DNA from: Agrobacterium tumefaciens
GTDB taxonomy: Bacteria; Pseudomonadota; Alphaproteobacteria; Rhizobiales; Rhizobiaceae
Direction: 5' to 3'
Assembly (NCBI RefSeq): GCF_005221385.1
Contig: NZ_CP039903.1
Coordinates: forward strand, 372,001 to 436,000
Length of the DNA: 64,000 nt
Numbering within the stretch: position 1 is the first letter of the stretch; each line of letters opens with the position of its first letter. Positions 25,397 to 34,446 of the stretch are shown piece after piece. The position numbers and the translations under genes are program-made. The notes beneath the pieces are model-generated. The model had not been told where the DNA came from, did no database searches, and saw nothing but the letters and a program-made list of their open reading frames with translations.

Positions 25397-25473
25397 CTTA
25401 TCGTTTTGGATTCAATCTATTTTCGGCTTGCCGAGCCTCAAATTATTGACGACCTATCCTTCAAACTCGACGT

Positions 25474-25542
25474 CATCCTCGGGCTCGACCCGAGGATCCA
25501 CAACCCGTCGAACGATGGATCCCCGGGTCGAGCCCGAGGATG
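25474..25542. repeat. Palindromic intergenic element with 27-base arms
   Basis: Arms at 25474-25500 and 25516-25542 are reverse complements with one mismatch and are built on CCTCGGGCTCGACCCGAGG. This resembles a common rhizobial intergenic palindrome. It is distinct from the two other repeat families of the window. Confidence 0.7.
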
Positions 25543-25597
25543 AGGTTGAGTGTATTTCGGACATTCATCACCCCAAGCCACTTCCTGCCTTTGCTTC

Positions 25598-26755
25598 TCA
25601 AAGCAGCGACAATTGCACCCCCGCACCGCCCGGCGGCACGAAGAGATCGTCGCGCAGATGAATGCCGCGGCGGATGAGGCCAAGCCGCTTCGTCGCCATC
25701 TCGAAACGCCTGCCGATCTGCCAGGCGTAAGGACCGGCGCCCTTCATGCGTTTTCCGAACTCCGCATCATAATCCTTGCCGTCGCGCATGGAGCGCACCA
25801 GTGACATGACGTGACGGTAGCGGTCCGGATAGTTGCGCAGCAGCCAGTCGCGGAAGAGCGGGCTCACCTCCAGCGGCAGGCGCAGCAGCACGTAAGACGC
25901 TTCGGTCGCACCGGCTGCCTTGCCGGCTTCCAGAATCCGTTCGATTTCATGATCGTTGAGTGCCGGGATGACAGGCGCCATCATCACGGCAACCGGAATA
26001 CCCGCCTCCGTCAGCGCCTTGACCGCTTCCAGACGCTTCTCCGGCGTGGCGGCGCGTGGCTCCATGTTGCGCGAGAGCTTGCGATCCAGCGTCGTCACGG
26101 AAATGCCGACCTTGGCGAGACCCTTTTTGGCCATGGGCGCCAGAATGGCGATATCCCGCTTGATCAGCGCCGATTTGGTGACGATGGCGACGGGATGGTC
26201 GGCCTTGGCCAGCACTTCCAGTATCTGCCGCATGATGCGCCATTCACGCTCGATTGGCTGATAAGGGTCGGTATTGGTGCCGATGGCGATCACCCGCGGC
26301 TTGTAACCCGGTTTTGCCAGCTCGCGTTCCAGAAGCTTCGCCGCATCCGGCTTGGCAAACAGCTTCGATTCGAAATCCAGCCCGGCCGAAAGACCCATAT
26401 AGCTGTGCGTAGGTCTTGCGAAACAATAGATGCATCCATGTTCGCAGCCGCGATAGGGGTTGATGGAGCGGTCGAACGGGATATCGGGCGATTCGTTGCG
26501 GGTGATGATGCTGCGCGGCTTTTCCACCTGCACCTCGGTGCGGAATTCCGGCATGTCTTCGAGCGTCTGCCAGCCATCGTCGAAAACCTCGCGCTGCAGG
26601 GCCTCGAAGCGTCCGTCCGGATTGATCCCGGCGCCACGGCCGCGACGACGGTCGATCTCGATCCGTAGGCCCGATGCATCGGCCAGCGCGTTGGCAATAT
26701 CTGGCATATGGCTCGGCTGGAAGGCAGCCTGCCCCGAAAGCGTATGGTTTCTCAT
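25598..26755 (-). CDS. PA0069-family radical SAM protein (SplB-like)
   Basis: A 385-residue radical SAM enzyme. The [4Fe-4S] motif is CEHGCIYC (C-x3-C-x2-C) near residue 105, followed by FARPTHSYMGLSAGLDFESKL and AIGTNTDPYQPIE. This identifies the PA0069/Rv2578c family related to spore photoproduct lyase. The reaction is unknown. The ATG at 26755 has GGGAG 7 bases upstream. A LexA-type box (26869-26883) lies about 115 bases upstream on the transcribed side, which suggests induction by DNA damage. Confidence 0.85.
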   Translation of the reverse strand: MRNHTLSGQAAFQPSHMPDIANALADASGLRIEIDRRRGRGAGINPDGRFEALQREVFDDGWQTLEDMPEFRTEVQVEKPRSIITRNESPDIPFDRSINPYRGCEHGCIYCFARPTHSYMGLSAGLDFESKLFAKPDAAKLLERELAKPGYKPRVIAIGTNTDPYQPIEREWRIMRQILEVLAKADHPVAIVTKSALIKRDIAILAPMAKKGLAKVGISVTTLDRKLSRNMEPRAATPEKRLEAVKALTEAGIPVAVMMAPVIPALNDHEIERILEAGKAAGATEASYVLLRLPLEVSPLFRDWLLRNYPDRYRHVMSLVRSMRDGKDYDAEFGKRMKGAGPYAWQIGRRFEMATKRLGLIRRGIHLRDDLFVPPGGAGVQLSLL

Positions 26756-26868
26756 CTGGATGCTCCCGAGCGCCGCGCGCCTGAAGGCCCGCCAAACACC
26801 CTAAACCGTTTCCGTTCAAACAGGCTTTCATCACCTCTTCGATGATTAAATTCCTAACGCAAAAATGA

Positions 26869-26883
26869 GAACAATACAAGAAC
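26869..26883 (-). promoter_or_regulatory. LexA-type SOS box (GTTC-N7-GTTC) upstream of radical SAM gene
   Basis: On the minus strand the sequence reads GTTCTTGTATTGTTC, an exact match to the alphaproteobacterial LexA direct repeat GTTC-N7-GTTC. It lies 114 bases upstream of the start of the radical SAM gene in an AT-rich, promoter-like stretch. Confidence 0.55.
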
Positions 26884-27040
26884 AAAAAGCGCAGAACTGA
26901 TCTTTGTCCACATCCATGCAGGGAAAGGTTGGGGGAGTGATTTCGCCGCGAAGCGGGGTGCCGATCCGCACTGCGAATGGCAGATTTTACCGTGAAGGGC
27001 ATAGTGGCAATTTATTGTGCGATGCGTTAGAGCTATGCAT

Positions 27041-27559
27041 ATGTTGACAGTCATAATGGAATGCCGGGATCAGGAACCGGAGCTGGCGCATACCTTGTCT
27101 GCGCTTGTAACCGGTGCCGTGGAAGGGCTTGTAAGCGATGTGGTGATCCTCGATCACGGCTCGCGCGATGGATCGTCGCGTGTCGCCGATGCCGCCGGCT
27201 GCCGCTTTTATGGGCAATGGGACATTGAAGATGTCATGCGCTCTGCACGCGGACAGTGGATATTGCTGGTGGAGCCAGGTGCGCGGCCGCAAAGCGGCTG
27301 GATTGAGGAAATATTGGAATATGTGACGATATGTGCGGAGCCGGCGCGGTTTTCGCCCTCCCGTTACCACAAGCGTCCATTCTTCAGCCGAATCATTCGC
27401 CGTCCGCCGCCGCTGGAATATGGTTACCTGATGCCGAAGAAACATGCGGTGGCGATTGCGAAATCCGGCATGGGCCTGACGCAGTTCGTCCATGCGCAAA
27501 AGCCGCGCCGCCTGAATGCGGAGCTGCTTCCCGCCTGGACCGCCCGGCCGTCGGGCTAG
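27041..27559 (+). CDS. Small GT2-like glycosyltransferase
   Basis: A protein of about 172 residues with the start of a GT-A fold: LTVIMECRDQEPELAHTLSALV and then VVILDHGSRDGSS near residue 34. It resembles a reduced family 2 glycosyltransferase, with WILLVEPGARPQSGWIEEI taking the place of the usual DxD region. Full GT2 enzymes are 230 residues or more, so it is small. The donor and acceptor are unknown. The ATG at 27041 is preferred to the 27017 start, which adds eight unsupported residues. Confidence 0.65.
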   Translation: MLTVIMECRDQEPELAHTLSALVTGAVEGLVSDVVILDHGSRDGSSRVADAAGCRFYGQWDIEDVMRSARGQWILLVEPGARPQSGWIEEILEYVTICAEPARFSPSRYHKRPFFSRIIRRPPPLEYGYLMPKKHAVAIAKSGMGLTQFVHAQKPRRLNAELLPAWTARPSG

Positions 27560-27719
27560 CCCGTAATCCTGAAGCTGCTTGAAGACTAATTTTGAAAAAT
27601 TGAAGATTTAAGCGGGCTGAAATGCCGGGGAGACACCCGATTCTGTCCCTGAATAAGACTGGACTCGACTTCTGCATGAATAAATGCAACCTATACATGT
27701 TTTGTAGGGGGAGGGTTGC

Positions 27720-28580
27720 ATGTCATACGGATTTTTCAGGTCGAATTCTTCCAGGATGCACGCTGTCTTTTGCGCTGCCACACTATTGGCGCTGCCAACG
27801 ACAGCCTTGTCTCAGGCCATGTGTGGAACGGGAGGTGTCGTTTTTTCCACAAAGGAACTCAAGGTCGATGCCGATGGGGCGCCCAACTCTTATCTCGTGA
27901 ATGGGGAGGGGCTGTCTTATACCTGCGACGGCATGACGGCCGTGGGTTCAACACCCGATACGGATCCCAAGGGATGGCAAAAAAAGTGCCAGAATGCCTG
28001 GAAGAAAGCCGTTGCCACGGGTGATTATTCGAAGGTCAGAATTTTCGGCTTTTCGAAGGATGAGAACAATAAGCCGATAATTCAAAAAGCTGGCGATCCC
28101 TTGCCCGGCAAGGCTTTTATCACCGAAACGACTGTTTCGGTTCCGGATGGACCGGCAGGAACACAGAGGCACTGGGTCGATGCCACCGAAATTCCCTATG
28201 TTGTTTTGTCCAGCAGCTTCGTGAGGAAATATGGCGTGAAGGACGGCGATATCGCCGTGGTCTATCGCCCGGCGACCAAGCGCTTCGCGTACGGGGTTTA
28301 TGGTGACGGCGGCAAACTCGGTGAGGCCTCCGTGCGCTTCCACCAGGATATCGGCAACAATCCGCTGGTGAACAAGGGTGGCGTTCTGAGAGCGAAATCG
28401 GGCATTGCCGACGAACGCAAAAATAAAGATCCGATCCCGGTTATTACGGTGGTGTTTCCCGGAAAGACGTCCCATCCGACCGTTGATGCTAAAAAATGGC
28501 GGGCTGAAATTGCGGCAATGGGAAAAACGCATTTCGACAATTGGGGCGGTCTTCAGAAATTGATCGAATGCGCCCGTTAG
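27720..28580 (+). CDS. Secreted GH75 chitosanase-like protein
   Basis: A 286-residue exported protein. An N-terminal signal peptide ends near LPTTALSQA (about residue 32), and a mature domain follows with two early cysteines and one near the C-terminus. IPYVVLSSSFVRKYGVKDGDIAVVYRP, YGVYGDGGKLGEASVRFHQDIG and ITVVFPG-type segments resemble fungal/bacterial family 75 chitosanases. Those use an acidic pair in this part. A GGGGGAGGG ribosome site precedes the ATG. Chitosan cleavage is inferred from resemblance only. Confidence 0.6.
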   Translation: MSYGFFRSNSSRMHAVFCAATLLALPTTALSQAMCGTGGVVFSTKELKVDADGAPNSYLVNGEGLSYTCDGMTAVGSTPDTDPKGWQKKCQNAWKKAVATGDYSKVRIFGFSKDENNKPIIQKAGDPLPGKAFITETTVSVPDGPAGTQRHWVDATEIPYVVLSSSFVRKYGVKDGDIAVVYRPATKRFAYGVYGDGGKLGEASVRFHQDIGNNPLVNKGGVLRAKSGIADERKNKDPIPVITVVFPGKTSHPTVDAKKWRAEIAAMGKTHFDNWGGLQKLIECAR

Positions 28581-28603
28581 TTTGAGCCGGCCCTGTCGTC
28601 ACG

Positions 28604-28629
28604 AAAAGCGGGCGGCCAAAACCGCCCGC
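28604..28629 (-). terminator. Intrinsic terminator of the FAD-linked oxidase gene
   Basis: GCGGGCGG (28608-28615) and CCGCCCGC (28622-28629) form a perfect 8-base stem. On the minus strand it is followed by TTTT (28607-28604). It lies 24 bases past the oxidase stop and between convergent genes. Confidence 0.7.
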
Positions 28630-28652
28630 ATCAGTCTTCCTGAAAGCCCAAC

Positions 28653-30083
28653 CTAGCCAGCGGCAAGCACCTTGCCGGGGTTCATGATGCCGGCCGGGTC
28701 AAAGGCGTGCTTGATGCGCCGCATCAGGTCCATTTCGATGCCGGGCCGAATGGCGGCCAACTCGTCGCGTTTCAGCTGGCCAATGCCATGTTCGGCGGAA
28801 ATGGAGCCGCCGAGCGTCAGCACGATACCATGGACGATCTCGTTCATGTCTCGCCAGCGACCAAGAAATTCGGCCTTGTCGGCACCAACAGGCTGGGAAA
28901 TATTGTAGTGGATGTTGCCATCGCCAAGATGGCCGAAGGCGCAGACGCGGGCGCCGGGAATAGCGGCAATCACCGCCTTTTCCGCGGTCGCCATGAATTC
29001 CGGAATTTTCGAGACCGGAACGGAAACGTCATGCTTGATCGAGCCACCTTCCGGCTTTTGCGCATCCGACATGCTTTCACGCATGTGCCACAGCGCCTGT
29101 CGCTGGGCTTCTGACGCCGCGATCACCGCATCCTGAACGAACCCTGCCTCAAAACCGCGCTCCAGCAGCGATTGCATCATCGTCTCGGCTGTCTCCGCCG
29201 AATCGGAGGTGGAGATATCGATGAGCGCGTACCAGTCATGGGGCGTTTGCAGCGGGTCGCGCACACCGGGAATATGTTTCGTAGTGAATTCGACGCCGAT
29301 GTGCGGCATGAGTTCGAAACCGGTCAGCGCCGTACCGCAGAGGTTCGAGGCCATTTCGAACAGCTTCAATGCGTCTTCGGTGGAGCCGAGCCCGGCAAAA
29401 GCCACCTGATGGCCGAGCGGCTTCGGGAACAGCTTCAGCACCGCGCCGGTGATGACGCCGAGCGTGCCTTCCGAACCGATGAAGAGATCGCGCAGATCGT
29501 AACCCGTATTGTCTTTTTTCAGCCGGCGCAGCCCGTTCCAGATTTCGCCGGTTGGCAGGACGACTTCAAGCCCGAGGCAGAGCTGGCGCATATTGCCATA
29601 GGCGAGAACAGCCGTGCCGCCGGCATTGGTGGCGAGATTGCCACCGATGCGGCAGGAGCCTTGCGAGCCGAGCGACAGCGGGAACATCCGTTCCACCGTC
29701 TCCGCTGCCTTGTGGATGTCATCGAGAATGCAGCCGGCATCGGCGACGATGACATTGGCGACCGGATCAATATCGCGGATGCGGTTCATGCGCTCCAGCG
29801 ACAGGATGATGTCGGTGCCTTCCGCCCGGGGTGTCTGGCCGCCGACAAGGCCGGTATTGCCGGTCTGCGGCACGATTGGTGTGCCGGTCTCGCTGGCGAG
29901 CTTCAGGATGGCGGCAACTTCTTCGACCGAACCGGGTTTGACGAGCAGCGGCGAGGCGCCGCGATAAAGCCCGCGATTTTCCACCAGACGCAGCGCCATT
30001 TCCGCCGGGTCGCGCACCGCATTTTTCTCGCCGACAATGGCGGTGAAGCGGTCGAGGATGTCGGAGGAGGGGATGGCGGTCAT
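28653..30083 (-). CDS. FAD-binding 2-hydroxyacid dehydrogenase (GlcD/D2HGDH-like)
   Basis: A 476-residue flavoprotein of the VAO/PCMH type. The FAD domain (about 40-220) has PQTGNTGLVGGQ, LGSQGSCRIGGNLATNAGG and DLFIGSEGTLGVIT. The C-terminal FAD-oxidase domain ends with GDGNIHYNIS, SISAEHGIGQLKRDEL and FDPAGIMNPGKVL. The HGDGN and EHGIG histidines fit D-2-hydroxyglutarate/D-lactate-type dehydrogenases. The exact substrate is not determined. It is a single-subunit form, with no glcE or glcF beside it. Confidence 0.88.
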   Translation of the reverse strand: MTAIPSSDILDRFTAIVGEKNAVRDPAEMALRLVENRGLYRGASPLLVKPGSVEEVAAILKLASETGTPIVPQTGNTGLVGGQTPRAEGTDIILSLERMNRIRDIDPVANVIVADAGCILDDIHKAAETVERMFPLSLGSQGSCRIGGNLATNAGGTAVLAYGNMRQLCLGLEVVLPTGEIWNGLRRLKKDNTGYDLRDLFIGSEGTLGVITGAVLKLFPKPLGHQVAFAGLGSTEDALKLFEMASNLCGTALTGFELMPHIGVEFTTKHIPGVRDPLQTPHDWYALIDISTSDSAETAETMMQSLLERGFEAGFVQDAVIAASEAQRQALWHMRESMSDAQKPEGGSIKHDVSVPVSKIPEFMATAEKAVIAAIPGARVCAFGHLGDGNIHYNISQPVGADKAEFLGRWRDMNEIVHGIVLTLGGSISAEHGIGQLKRDELAAIRPGIEMDLMRRIKHAFDPAGIMNPGKVLAAG

Positions 30084-30132
30084 GGGTGTCTCGCTGTCTT
30101 TTGAAGCATGGGCGAAAAAGGGTTAAGTGCCG

Positions 30133-31110
30133 TCAGCCTCTCGGTGCGGCGGCGCGGGAAAGGCGGTCGTTGATCGCCTCTCCGAGACCATGTGTGGGAA
30201 TGGCGGTGATGGCGATGGTGTTCGCGCCGGTCGCATCGGCGGCTTTGAGATAATCGAACAGATTGGCGGCGGCCTCGGCAAGATTGCCGGCGGGGCTGAG
30301 ATCGAAAACAGCGCGGGCCGCTTCTTCACCCTTAATGGTGACGCTGCCGAAACGGATCAGCGCTTCGTTCGGCAAAACAGATGTGGCGCCGAGGCGCACG
30401 GATGCACCGGGCGCATAGTGCGACGCCAGCATCCCGGGCGCTTCAATGGCGGCAGAGGCTTTTTCGGGCCGTTCCAGCCGCAGGCCGGCAATGGTCTCTA
30501 TGTCCTCGGTGACGATGCCGCCGGGGCGAAGCAGCCGTACGCGACCATCCTCTTCCACCTTGACGATGGTGGATTCGACGCCGACCGAGGCGGCCCCGCC
30601 ATCGAGAATGAGATTGATCTTCCGGCCGAGATCGGCCTCCACATGGGCGGCACTTGTCGGGCTGATCTTGCCGGAACTATTGGCGCTGGGGGCGGCCAGC
30701 GGCCTGTCGAACCGGCGGATCAGATCACCGGCAAAACCCTGCGGCACGCGGATGCCGACCGTATCAAGCCCGGCCGTCGCAAGCGAATGAATGCCGCTTT
30801 CCGGTCTCAGCGGCAGAACCAGCGTCAGCGGGCCGGGCCAGAAGGCCTGCGCAAGCTTCAGCGAAATGGGGTCCAAAACCGCATAACGTTCGGCCATGGC
30901 AATATCGGCCACATGGCAGATCAACGGATTGAACTGCGGCCGGCCTTTCGTCTCGTAAATGCGGGTGATGGCCGCCGGATTGGTCGCATCGGCGGCAAGG
31001 CCGTAGACGGTTTCCGTCGGCAGGGCGATGGGCTGGCCGTCCGCAAGCTCCGCTACGGCGGCCTGCAACGCGGTTTCCCGCTCATTTTCGATGTTGATAT
31101 GACGCGCCAT
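30133..31110 (-). CDS. L-threonylcarbamoyladenylate synthase (Sua5 type)
   Basis: This enzyme makes threonylcarbamoyl-AMP for the t6A37 modification of ANN-decoding tRNAs. The N-terminal YrdC domain (about 10-205) has PIALPTETVYGLAADATN, KGRPQFNPLICHV and LAAPSANSSGKISPT. An additional C-terminal Sua5 domain (about 220-320) includes APGMLASHYAPGA, so it is the long form rather than TsaC. The start at 31110 is backed by AAAGG at 7 bases; a frame to 31134 adds eight residues. Confidence 0.93.
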   Translation of the reverse strand: MARHINIENERETALQAAVAELADGQPIALPTETVYGLAADATNPAAITRIYETKGRPQFNPLICHVADIAMAERYAVLDPISLKLAQAFWPGPLTLVLPLRPESGIHSLATAGLDTVGIRVPQGFAGDLIRRFDRPLAAPSANSSGKISPTSAAHVEADLGRKINLILDGGAASVGVESTIVKVEEDGRVRLLRPGGIVTEDIETIAGLRLERPEKASAAIEAPGMLASHYAPGASVRLGATSVLPNEALIRFGSVTIKGEEAARAVFDLSPAGNLAEAAANLFDYLKAADATGANTIAITAIPTHGLGEAINDRLSRAAAPRG

Positions 31111-31170
31111 GATGCTGCCTTTCAGCGCGCTCAATAGCGTATTTCTGGCCGGGATGGAAAGCGCTATCGT

Positions 31171-31728
31171 TTATATCGCCTTGATGATCCTGCGCATCTC
31201 CTCCGAGCGCGCGCCGAGCAGCAGCACATTTTTCAGCGCCACGCGCGGGTCATGGGTCTGGAACAGCAGGCCGCCGCGATGGAAGGAGGTATCGACTGCG
31301 AATTCCTTGTCGGGAAGCGCATTGATGGCGACGGCAAAATACATCCGGGAATAACGTGCATCGATATTTTCGAAGAAGTTCTCTTCACCGCTCAGTTCGG
31401 CGAAAAAATTCGCGAAATAGAAGGACCACAGCACGTGGCGTTCAGCGTCGAAACTGGTTTTCGCCGCCGTGACATGACAATAGCCGAGATGCGGCCGGTC
31501 GTTGAGCAGATGGTGGGAGACCATCTTGGGAAAACGGATAGACTGGTGAAAGGTGTTGAGGCGGCTATGGGTGGCATCGGCGGCGGCCTCGAGCTTGCGC
31601 CCGGTCATCGCCGCCACCTCCTCATGGCTGTAATAGACACGCTCCCGCGGCAACCAGCGTTCTTCATAACGGCTGATCCGGCCGGTGCGCAGAAAATCCG
31701 AATGCGCGGTCTTCGACCGTATCGGCAT
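31171..31728 (-). CDS. Conserved hypothetical protein
   Basis: A soluble protein of about 185 residues that I cannot assign. It contains arginine/histidine/phenylalanine-rich segments such as SDFLRTGRISRYEERWLPRE, RPHLGYCHVTAAKTSFDAERHVLWSFYFANFFAEL and DTSFHRGGLLFQTHDPRVAL. It has no signal peptide or membrane helix. It lies 60 bases upstream of sua5 on the same strand and may be cotranscribed with it. The start is uncertain: ATG at 31728 or GTG at 31779, neither with a strong ribosome site. Confidence 0.6.
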   Translation of the reverse strand: MPIRSKTAHSDFLRTGRISRYEERWLPRERVYYSHEEVAAMTGRKLEAAADATHSRLNTFHQSIRFPKMVSHHLLNDRPHLGYCHVTAAKTSFDAERHVLWSFYFANFFAELSGEENFFENIDARYSRMYFAVAINALPDKEFAVDTSFHRGGLLFQTHDPRVALKNVLLLGARSEEMRRIIKAI

Positions 31729-31779
31729 GATCGAATGTCTGGCCGCATCGAAATAACGTATGCGTGTCGCCTTCTCCAC

Positions 31780-32111
31780 CAGGAACGCCCTCGTTGCTGT
31801 CGATGCGGCAAGATAATTTAGTTCGCGTTAATACTCCGTTGCGTCGCACCCCCTGTTTTCTGATGGGTGGAGAGGCAATCGCGCAATATGATGCGTCATA
31901 TTGCGACGTGGTTTTGTTCACCAAGTAGCTGCCGGATTTCGCAGCGGAATGGGCTATGGCAGGCATTTGCTGATGTCGCAATTTGTCGCCAATGCGGAAG
32001 CCGATGTCGCTGTCTGTGCTGCTGCAAATGACCGCCGGTGTTTAGATGTGATCATGCTTCCGCAGCCCGGTAAATGGTGCCGGGCAGGGCGGTTTGATCG
32101 AGGATTTGGCC
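31780..32111. other. Divergent regulatory region upstream of gbcA
   Basis: About 330 bases without a supported gene between the hypothetical gene and gbcA. It contains the 24-base inverted repeat at 31882-31905 and a single similar half-site (GTCGCAAT) at about 31976. No clear promoter boxes could be assigned. Confidence 0.5.
31882..31905. promoter_or_regulatory. Perfect 10-base inverted repeat, operator candidate for gbcAB
   Basis: CGCAATATGA, a TGCG spacer and TCATATTGCG form a perfect palindrome of 24 bases about 205 bases upstream of gbcA. The arms are long enough to be unlikely by chance. The cognate regulator is unknown. Confidence 0.5.
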
Positions 32112-33356
32112 ATGGAATTGCGTGATACCGTATTGCGCCAGCTGAAGAACCGCCGCGAGGGCTTCAGCCTGGAACAGCCCTTCTACACGGACCAGGATTA
32201 TTTCAAGCTGGATATGGAAACCATCTGGTATCGCGACTGGCTGTTTGTCGGCCATGATTGCGAAGTGCCCAAATCCGGCAATTATTTCACCGTGCAGGTC
32301 GGTTCCTATTCCGTCGTCATCGTCCGTGGACGCGACGGCGAGATCCGCGCCCTTCACAATTCCTGTCGCCATCGTGGTTCCCGCGTCTGCTCCGCCCATA
32401 AGGGCCAGTCCGCCCGTCTCGTCTGTCCCTATCACCAGTGGACCTACGATCTGGATGGCAAGCTCCTGTTCGCGCGTCATATGGGCGAGGAGTTCGACAA
32501 GGCGGAATTCGGCCTGAAGCCGGTCGCCTGCCAGACAGTTGCCGGTTACGTCTTCATCTGCCTTGCCGACCAGCCGGCGGATTTTGCGCCCATGCGGGCC
32601 GAAGTCGAAAGCTACATGGCCCCGCACCGCATCTGGGAAGCCAAGGTCGCGCATGAAAGCACGATCATCGAAAAGGGCAACTGGAAGCTGGTCTGGGAAA
32701 ACAACCGCGAGTGCTACCATTGCGCCGCCAACCACCCGGAACTTTGCCGCACTTACCCCGAAAACCCGAGTGTGACGGGAACGGATGGCGGCGCCAGCGA
32801 TCCCGAGATCGGCGGTCACTGGGCGCGCTGCGAGGCCGCCGGCCTGCCGAGCCGTTTCAAGATGGATCCGCAGGGCCAGTTCCGCGTCGCCCGCATGCCG
32901 CTGATCGGCGAGGCGGAAAGCTACACCATGTCGGGCAAACGCGCCGTGCGCCGGCCGCTGTCCGAGGATGTCAGCATCAGCCATATCGGCGCGTTGCTGC
33001 TGTTCCATTATCCGACGACCTGGAACCACTTCCTCGGCGACCACACCATTTCCTTCCGGGTGCTGCCGCTCAATGCCAATGAGACCATGGTCACCACCAA
33101 ATGGCTGGTGCACAAGGACGCGGTGGAAGGCGTCGACTACGATCTGGAAGACCTGACCCACGTCTGGAACGAAACCAACGATCAGGACCGCCGCATCGTC
33201 GAGGAAAACGCCTTCGGCATCCGGTCGCCTGCTTACCAGCCTGGGCCTTATTCCATGGAAGACGAGGGCGGTGTGATGCAGTTCGTCAACTGGTATTCCG
33301 ATTTCATGATCGACCGGCTTTCCGGCGACAAGGCCCGGCTTTCGGCAGTAGCGTAA
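32112..33356 (+). CDS. gbcA: Rieske oxygenase, probable glycine betaine monooxygenase subunit GbcA
   Basis: A ring-hydroxylating-type oxygenase of 414 residues. The Rieske cluster ligands are CRHRGSRVC near residue 86 and CPYHQW about 20 residues later. The mononuclear iron ligands come from NRECYHCAANHPEL near 200 and a C-terminal NDQD. With the adjacent reductase it fits the GbcAB type, which demethylates glycine betaine to dimethylglycine. A related quaternary amine such as carnitine or stachydrine cannot be excluded. The start at 32112 has CGAGGA upstream at 7 bases; the TTG at 32094 is the longer alternative. Confidence 0.82.
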   Translation: MELRDTVLRQLKNRREGFSLEQPFYTDQDYFKLDMETIWYRDWLFVGHDCEVPKSGNYFTVQVGSYSVVIVRGRDGEIRALHNSCRHRGSRVCSAHKGQSARLVCPYHQWTYDLDGKLLFARHMGEEFDKAEFGLKPVACQTVAGYVFICLADQPADFAPMRAEVESYMAPHRIWEAKVAHESTIIEKGNWKLVWENNRECYHCAANHPELCRTYPENPSVTGTDGGASDPEIGGHWARCEAAGLPSRFKMDPQGQFRVARMPLIGEAESYTMSGKRAVRRPLSEDVSISHIGALLLFHYPTTWNHFLGDHTISFRVLPLNANETMVTTKWLVHKDAVEGVDYDLEDLTHVWNETNDQDRRIVEENAFGIRSPAYQPGPYSMEDEGGVMQFVNWYSDFMIDRLSGDKARLSAVA

Positions 33357-33363
33357 CGCGAAG

Positions 33364-34446
33364 ATGAATATGGTTGTGACCTACAAGCACATAGACGAGA
33401 TGAAGCCGTGGAGCGACAAGCTCCAGCTGCTGGAGTGCATTTCGGTGACGCCCGAAACACAGGATGTCATGACATTCCTGTTCCGCTCCGAAGATCAGAA
33501 CTGGTTCCGGTATCTGCCGGGTCAGTTCGTCACGCTGGAACTGCCGGTGGGCAAGGAGCCGCTCTATCGCACCTACACACTGTCCTCCAGCCCGTCACGG
33601 CCCTATGCGCTTTCGGTCACGGTCAAGGCGCAGGCCAACAGCATCGGCACGCGCTGGATGTTCGATAATCTGAGGCCCGGCATGAAAATCCGGGCGCTCG
33701 GCCCGCTCGGTGATTTCTCCTATGTGCGCCACCCCGGTGACAAATATCTGTTCATCTCGGCAGGCTCCGGCGTCACGCCGATGATGTCGATGGTGCGCGA
33801 CATGAGCGACCGTGCTCCGCAGAGCGACATCGCCTTCATCAACTGCTCGCGCTCGCCGTCCGATATCGTCTTCCGCCACGAGCTTGAATATCTCGCCCGC
33901 TTCATGCCGAAGCTGTCGCTCGGTTTCATCGTCGAGAACTGCGGCCGCACCGATCTCTGGTCCGGCCTGAAGGGCATGGTCGACAAGGCCAAGATCGCGC
34001 TTCTATCTCCTGACTTCATGGAGCGCACCGTATTCTGCTGCGGGCCGGAGCCCTTCATGGCCGCCGTCCGCTCCATGCTCGACGCGTCCGGCTTCGACAT
34101 GAGCCGTTACCATCAGGAAAGCTTCTCGCCCGCAGCCCCGGTCACGGTCGGCGAGAGCGTTCTCACCGATGTGGACGGTGAAGCGCTGTCGATGGTGGGC
34201 TTCACGCTTTCCGGAAAAGAGATGGCCTGCCAGCCCGGCCAGACGGTTCTGATGACGGCGCGCGCCGCCGGCGTACGCATCGGCGCGGCCTGCGAATCGG
34301 GTATCTGCGGCACCTGCCGGGTGCTGAAGCTGTCCGGCGAGGTGGAGATGAACCACAATGGCGGCATTCTCGATGACGAGATCGAGGAAGGTTATATTCT
34401 CGCCTGCTGTTCACGGCCCTTGACCGATGTGAAGGTGGAAGCCTGA
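33364..34446 (+). CDS. gbcB: Ferredoxin/FAD reductase partner GbcB
   Basis: The electron-transfer partner of the Rieske oxygenase, 360 residues. The ferredoxin-reductase module has RTYTLSSSP (FAD) near residue 69 and AGSGVTPMMSM (NAD) near 130. FCCGPEPFM follows near 225. A C-terminal plant-type [2Fe-2S] domain (about 270-360) has CESGICGTC and a final CC pair. It starts 7 bases after gbcA, so the two are cotranscribed. Confidence 0.87.
   Translation: MNMVVTYKHIDEMKPWSDKLQLLECISVTPETQDVMTFLFRSEDQNWFRYLPGQFVTLELPVGKEPLYRTYTLSSSPSRPYALSVTVKAQANSIGTRWMFDNLRPGMKIRALGPLGDFSYVRHPGDKYLFISAGSGVTPMMSMVRDMSDRAPQSDIAFINCSRSPSDIVFRHELEYLARFMPKLSLGFIVENCGRTDLWSGLKGMVDKAKIALLSPDFMERTVFCCGPEPFMAAVRSMLDASGFDMSRYHQESFSPAAPVTVGESVLTDVDGEALSMVGFTLSGKEMACQPGQTVLMTARAAGVRIGAACESGICGTCRVLKLSGEVEMNHNGGILDDEIEEGYILACCSRPLTDVKVEA

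Larger units (their letters stand above)
25146..25597. other. Gene-free region between rnhB and the radical SAM gene
   Basis: About 450 bases without a supported gene. It holds the cluster of five stem-loops at 25211-25396 and the palindromic repeat at 25474-25542, both listed separately. The remainder shows nothing I can assign. Confidence 0.6.
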
